Made by a program: the position numbers and the translations under genes. 64,000 nucleotides of DNA from Dioscorea cayenensis subsp. rotundata (taxonomy: Eukaryota > Streptophyta > Magnoliopsida > Dioscoreales > Dioscoreaceae). Position 1 is the first letter of the stretch, and every line of letters begins with the position of its first letter. Below are positions 59,084 to 64,000 of this stretch, piece after piece. Location: positions 21,115,501 to 21,179,500 of the forward strand of contig NC_052474.1 in the NCBI RefSeq assembly GCF_009730915.1, in the 5' to 3' direction. The notes under the pieces are model-generated. The model saw only the letters and a program-made list of their open reading frames with translations. It searched no databases and was not told where the DNA came from.

Positions 59084-60172
59084 CTTGTATTGCCCTTCAT
59101 GATTCAGAGTCACATACCAGTTTCGTCATCCCTCGGGTTACATAATACAATTACAAGCCCTTTGTTGTGATCTTTTATTCTGTGTGTCGTTGCCGATGCC
59201 AATTCATAATAGGACTAGAAGTTTGGAACAAGCTTGTTCTTTCTCTGCATTTCTCTTTGTCAATTTGTTTAGGAATCAGATGTCTGGATGTTGTGCAAGA
59301 TATTTTCTTGTTTCCTTTTAGGCGAGATCCGAAATATTCTGATGATTATATAACTTTTCTAATGTATGTCCTATTTTGAGTATTAATTTTTTTACAAAGA
59401 ACTGTGTTTAGTCTGGGAATTTTGAACCCTTTTTTTAAATATTATTTGGTATTATTTGGATTCTCTTGCATGAATGGCAGTTTGCTAATCTTTCTAAATA
59501 AGTATTTTAAAATATATATATATATATTTTTTTTTTAATAATTCTCTTGTAGAGACTGCAGAGAAGCTGTATTTCTAGGCTTATATCATATGTATCTTCA
59601 AATAATATTATTTTTATAAAATAGAATTATTAAGCATACTTTTAAACATTAATTTATTTATCACCATCAAAATTCAAAATATATTTTTTAATCTTATAAC
59701 TTGATTTGAAAACATAAAAATTAAAACTGGCAGAAATGTCTAGTGTGAAAAATGAGTCACACAATAATGCAGACACCTAAGATCAGCAATGAATCAATTT
59801 AATTCACAGAAAATCAATTCAAACTACTAAACAAGATGAAATCAAGTCTTTGAACAATCTTGATGAAGCACAGATACATTACACTTCAAAAATGACCTTC
59901 ACATTACAAATCATGTTTGCACACGTACCACATCAAAATACTGCTTTATTTCCACTCTTACAGAGTCATCAAACATCTCTTGTATTTCCCAGTAACTCAA
60001 AATAGTGCAAACATTAGCCTTCATTCTAAACCTATATATACTGGTACTTGTGGTCAACTGGGCTTGCCAACAGATGCTTCCAAAACCCAGATTGAAATGC
60101 CCAAGTCATGCACTGGTAACAAGCTCTCATATATATATATATATATATATAAAGGGTATCTAACCACAAGGA
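59084..60172. other. Tail-to-tail spacer and 3' UTRs of delta-COP and FAS1
   Basis: Holds AT-rich sequence with (AT)n tracts at about 59512-59526 and 60129-60151. No gene recognised. Confidence 0.6.
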
Positions 60173-63100
60173 TTATTCAGTACCAGTATGGCATTGGTTA
60201 CCTTCCGGCATGGGCTCAGGTTTACCACATGGTTTGAGAGGAGAGACTGAAACTCTGGCAGGCTCCCCCGACGGTGGCAAGCATCGCTTTGAGAAGAAAG
60301 CTGAAATGCCTCTAGGCCTTGTTGGTTTGGCTGTACGAAGATATTGCATTTAAATAAGTCAATGGGTAAAAATACGGAAAGGTTAACTTGAAAATCTATC
60401 TACTGTTTATGGCCATCAGGAATCAATATTGGCATATGGATAAGTGTGATACCAGGAGAGGATGATAGCCCAAGCTTATCCAAGATCTCTTGCTTCACCT
60501 GCAAAGAAAAAGTTTCCAATTTAATTTTATAAAGCATCAGTTTATTTCAAGTTCAATAAATAAAAGATACAAAGTTTGCATCATTTAGTTTAGGACTTTG
60601 CATAAATCACTCTTCAATGCAAGTATGAAGATATGAAAGCTTCAACTATAAGAAGTACATAAACACATAGCTAAGTACCTGCCACCGGTTATCAACAAAG
60701 GATGCAATTTCCCGCACTTTATTGCGTAACTGTGACTTTGGGGTAGTTGGGAATTTACGTTGTAATGATTCTAGCACCTTATTCATACCTTCAGAACATG
60801 ATCTGATCGATTCAACCTGCAAGATTTGCACAGTATTCAATGAAAACAGAAACCGCATAAACTCATGCCTATAACTATAAATAGACCATGAGCCAATGGG
60901 ATTATGAGAGCCAATGCTGAAAATCTTCTTAAGCTGTTAAGGGACATCCCACAGTAGGCTGAAGGCTATTACAGCAAACAGCATTGAGACTGCATAAAGC
61001 TTTCCATTGCAACCACCAGACATGGTTATCAGCAGAAAGCCACCCAGATGGTACATCATGTCAGTTTATTATCAATTATAATCAAGTTATTTCTTATCCA
61101 CTTACAAATTTTGGCAAGTCCGCATCTTGAATGGCTGCCATAGATGTCATTGGTGAAGAAAAGCTTTCTTTCTGCGAATGACTGATCTCATGATCCGAGT
61201 TTAGTAGATCATGATTTGCAGGTATTTCTACAGCAGAGCTTCCAGGACATGCCCTCATGCATATCGCTTGCAAACATATCTGCTCGAGCTTAGCCGTCCC
61301 AGCGAGATCTTCAGTCATCAGCAGCTCTGTCTTTTCATGCATTAGGTTAGATATAATCAATGGCTGGCACTTTTTAAGAGCCTGATCAGTCCAACTGCAC
61401 AGATATTTCTGATGTCGTAACAAAATCCTGAATTCCTCAGTTTCAGCCTCTGGCTCACAACAGGGTGAGCATTTACTCTTATCTTCTTCAGATTGAATTC
61501 CCTGAATTTTTAACCAAATTGAAAATTGTAATAAGAGGTTTCAAGTTTTTAATTGTGCCCTCCAAATAATGAAATAATACTTAATATTATAAATTGCATT
61601 AGTAATGTATCCATATTTGGCTGTTTCATTAGCTGTATATGGGTAATGGAAGAAACAGGGAAAGGAAGAGAACTGCTCAATACATTATATAATATTGAGC
61701 CACCTCATTCAAAAACAAAATATGAAAAACAAAACTCAAGCAAATTAAACATTAGTGAATGAGAATACAGGATTCAAAAAAGTTCAATATTTAGCTTCTT
61801 GAGCAATCCAATTCATATTGAGTTAATGCTAGTTTAGGCACTATTTACACAGGATTAGAACTTATTCAAAAATAGGAGATATATAAAAAGCTGTACATGA
61901 AAATGTTAATAAATGCTGTACCTCATTTTCTGATAAATAACCGTCAGGAACAAAGAAGCCATCTTCGGCTTCATCATCATCATTCATCATGTTTCCTTCA
62001 TCCAAAGTTTCCTCCTCATCATCCTTGTCAATATCAGAAAGACTTTCACCAGGATCTTCCTGCAGAAACAGAAATCAGTGACTTTAGAATAAATACTCAA
62101 AATAATGGATTCCAAAGTAGAAATAAAATATGCACCTCTTCCCATTCTTCATCACTGTCAACATCGTAGTCCAGATTGGGTTCCTTCTGCAAAGGGTGGC
62201 GAGGCCCGACCACAGTACTGAAACATGCAGATTTATCAATAAGAAAACAATCTTTCCAAAAAAGGATGAAAAATGGCACCATATCTTTTCCATTAGAAAC
62301 TATTCATTGAATCAATATGATAAAACTGACCTTTTTTGGCTCCATGTACCATAATATGCAGGCCTATGGCTTTTATCAAACTGCAATAATTTCTTATTCG
62401 ACAATTTGGATGTAGTTCTGGTAAAATTTCTTCCAGTGAAGCATGAAATATCATTTGAGACAGATTCATCACATCCATCAACAAGGTTGACAATACCCAG
62501 TTCAATGCTACAATCCAATTTATTTGGTGTGGTTGGCTTCTCAAGTGGTCCTATCTTAAGCTCTTTGACCAACTCCATCTTTGGGTTGTGCCGAACACCC
62601 CAGCGACAAGTTCTGTTGTGTTGAGATAGCTTATGCCAGCCAGCAACATGCGCCCTGTGATACATGGTCTTCTTTAAAACAAATCTAGCAGCAATCCACA
62701 TAGTTCTTATTATTAGCAACATTAAATAAAACACATCAGTTTTTACTTTTCTCAGATTCATAGGATGATTCCTTGTCAGGGATCTCATGTCTCCCACAAA
62801 CCGAATCTATAAATATTAATAGACATTCTTACACTTATTTCTTGTGTCACTACTGCAATTGACAAGAGAAACAGTAGTGTGCGGTTTTGGTTGGAGAATA
62901 AATCAGGATAAGCAGAATGAGAATTTTGCAATTTGAATTTGCATTGACAAACTTACCTTTTCAAAGCTATTATGAACTTTGACTTGATTAATACTAATTA
63001 AACAAATAATATTCAATTCAAGTTGTATTAGTCTAATCAAAGATGAATACTCATTAATAGTTGAGAATTTGTTAATATTAATTAGATTTATATTGATTAA

Positions 63101-64000
63101 AATAATTCACTTTTTAAAAAATAGTTATTCCTATTCCAAGTTATTAGGTTTGGTTGAATAACTTTGGAATCCTTAGGCAGGTTATCCCAAATTACTCCGC
63201 AACCAAACATGGTCCAAAAGTTTAAAACAAAGACACCCTATGCATTCTCCATGACAATGACCAAATTTCAAAGTTATAGCAAAACAATGTTTCTCAAAAT
63301 ACATCTAAAAAGTAGAAGAACTGAATAGTTAATAAAGAACGTCAATCACCTGAAGATCTCCTCTAAAGACAAACAGTCTTGCTGGGAAAGGGTAGCATCC
63401 ATCATAGATGTGGTTGCATTGACAAAAATTTCACTTTTGACAGGAGAACCAGCCATCATATTTGTTGTTGATGTTACCTTTTCAGTGTTATCTCCTTTGC
63501 TATCATTCTTCTTGCTTTTAAGAAAACGCTCCATGATTGTAGCTTGCTTTTGTATAGAAAGTTGCTTTTTTGATTCAGTTTCTTCTTTCTGCCGGCGTTT
63601 TTGATCCCTCTCAGCCTCTTCCTGCTGCCTCTTTAGTTGCCTTTTCAAATCAGCCTCTTCTTTCTCCCGGCGCCTTTCCACTTTTTCAGACTCTTCTTTA
63701 AGCCGTTTGAGTTCCTTCTCCTGCAGGGGAAAAAAGAGGAAACACCAGTGGGATAATTAGGAGGAAAAAAACCTTACTCTCTAGCTATTAGCAGCTGCAA
63801 TGTACTCATCAACTCATATCAAGCTAGCTAAATGAAAAGACAACTAGGATCATGAAATAGCAACATGACTCCATACACAAGTTGAAAAATTTAACTATAT
63901 GCCAAAACTATAACAATGCCATATAAATGAATGGTGAGAATGTGTTAAAGAAATAAAAATAATATTTTTATAAAAAAAATCCACTTTCCAATCACACTGT
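60173..64000 (-). CDS. FAS1: Chromatin assembly factor 1 subunit FAS1, partial (N-terminus outside window)
   Basis: Large CAF-1 subunit; the complex deposits H3-H4 onto newly replicated DNA in the nucleus. Exons visible, in transcript order: 63350..63720, 62331..62654, 62136..62217, 61922..62059, 61106..61501, 60679..60816, 60453..60498, 60173..60330. The first visible exon is the KER-type charged coiled coil (KEEADLKRQLKRQQEEAERD) with ERFLKSKK. WHKLSQHNRTCRWGVRHNPK, LLQFDKSHRPAYYGTWSQ and RHPLQKEPNLDYDVDSDEEW follow. An acidic ED domain comes next (DDDEAEDGFFVPDGYLSENE), then the C-terminal winged-helix region (KFPTTPKSQLRNKVREIASF) and ISAFFSKRCLPPSGEP near the end. Junction phases fit throughout. 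The 5' exons lie beyond 64000. Confidence 0.95.
62875..63220. mobile_element. Candidate MITE in a FAS1 intron
   Basis: The left end has TTTGGTTGGAGAATAAATC, and the right end read inward has TTTGGTTGCGGAGTAATTTG. The interior is AT-rich and non-coding. The inverted repeats are imperfect and I could not fix a target duplication. Confidence 0.45.

Overview
The window is nuclear DNA of a flowering plant. Six intron-rich host genes have plant-type proteins (FAR1-related factor, cytosolic ribosomal proteins L5 and L7, a chloroplast rhodanese-like protein, a CASTOR-type ion channel, delta-COP, and the CAF-1 subunit FAS1 at the right edge, making seven in all). They sit among AT-rich spacers with typical plant transposons. 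I cannot name the species. Nothing looks bacterial or organellar.

Layout. 1-3000: FAR1-related gene (minus, C-terminus cut by the left edge). 3540-8810: a complete Ty1/copia retrotransposon (minus), with 5-bp target duplications and LTRs differing at about five bases plus one indel. 9019-9414: a PIF/Harbinger-type MITE. 10350-13169: RPL5 (minus). 14746-15783: a PIF/Harbinger-type element carrying a fragment of an acid (cell-wall type) invertase gene. 16818-22982: thylakoid-type rhodanese-like gene (plus). 24271-35775: CASTOR-like ion channel (minus). 36758-39079: RPL7 (minus). 39159-39789: a hAT-type non-autonomous element. 40311-50657: a probable Mutator-like element (MULE) of about 10 kb with a broken mudrA-type transposase and a 1000-N assembly gap. 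51853-59083: delta-COP (plus). 60173-64000: FAS1 (minus, N-terminus beyond the right edge).

The host genes are unrelated housekeeping genes: translation (L5, L7), COPI traffic (delta-COP), replication-coupled nucleosome assembly (FAS1), nuclear or plastid-envelope cation flux (CASTOR), thylakoid function (rhodanese-like) and transcription (FRS). There is no operon or cluster logic.

The most interesting signal is in the CASTOR-like gene. Two adjacent 99-nt exons (30165-30263 and 30011-30109) have the same phase and length and encode two versions of the same 33-residue segment, where the second regulatory (RCK-like) domain begins. The intron between them is only 55 nt, probably too short to be spliced out. 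This predicts mutually exclusive splicing giving two channel isoforms. A second theme is one- or two-base frame breaks in four otherwise intact host genes (RPL5, rhodanese-like, CASTOR exon 1, RPL7). Together with the indel-broken but CpG-rich MULE beside the gap, they suggest uncorrected assembly indels rather than genuine pseudogenes.
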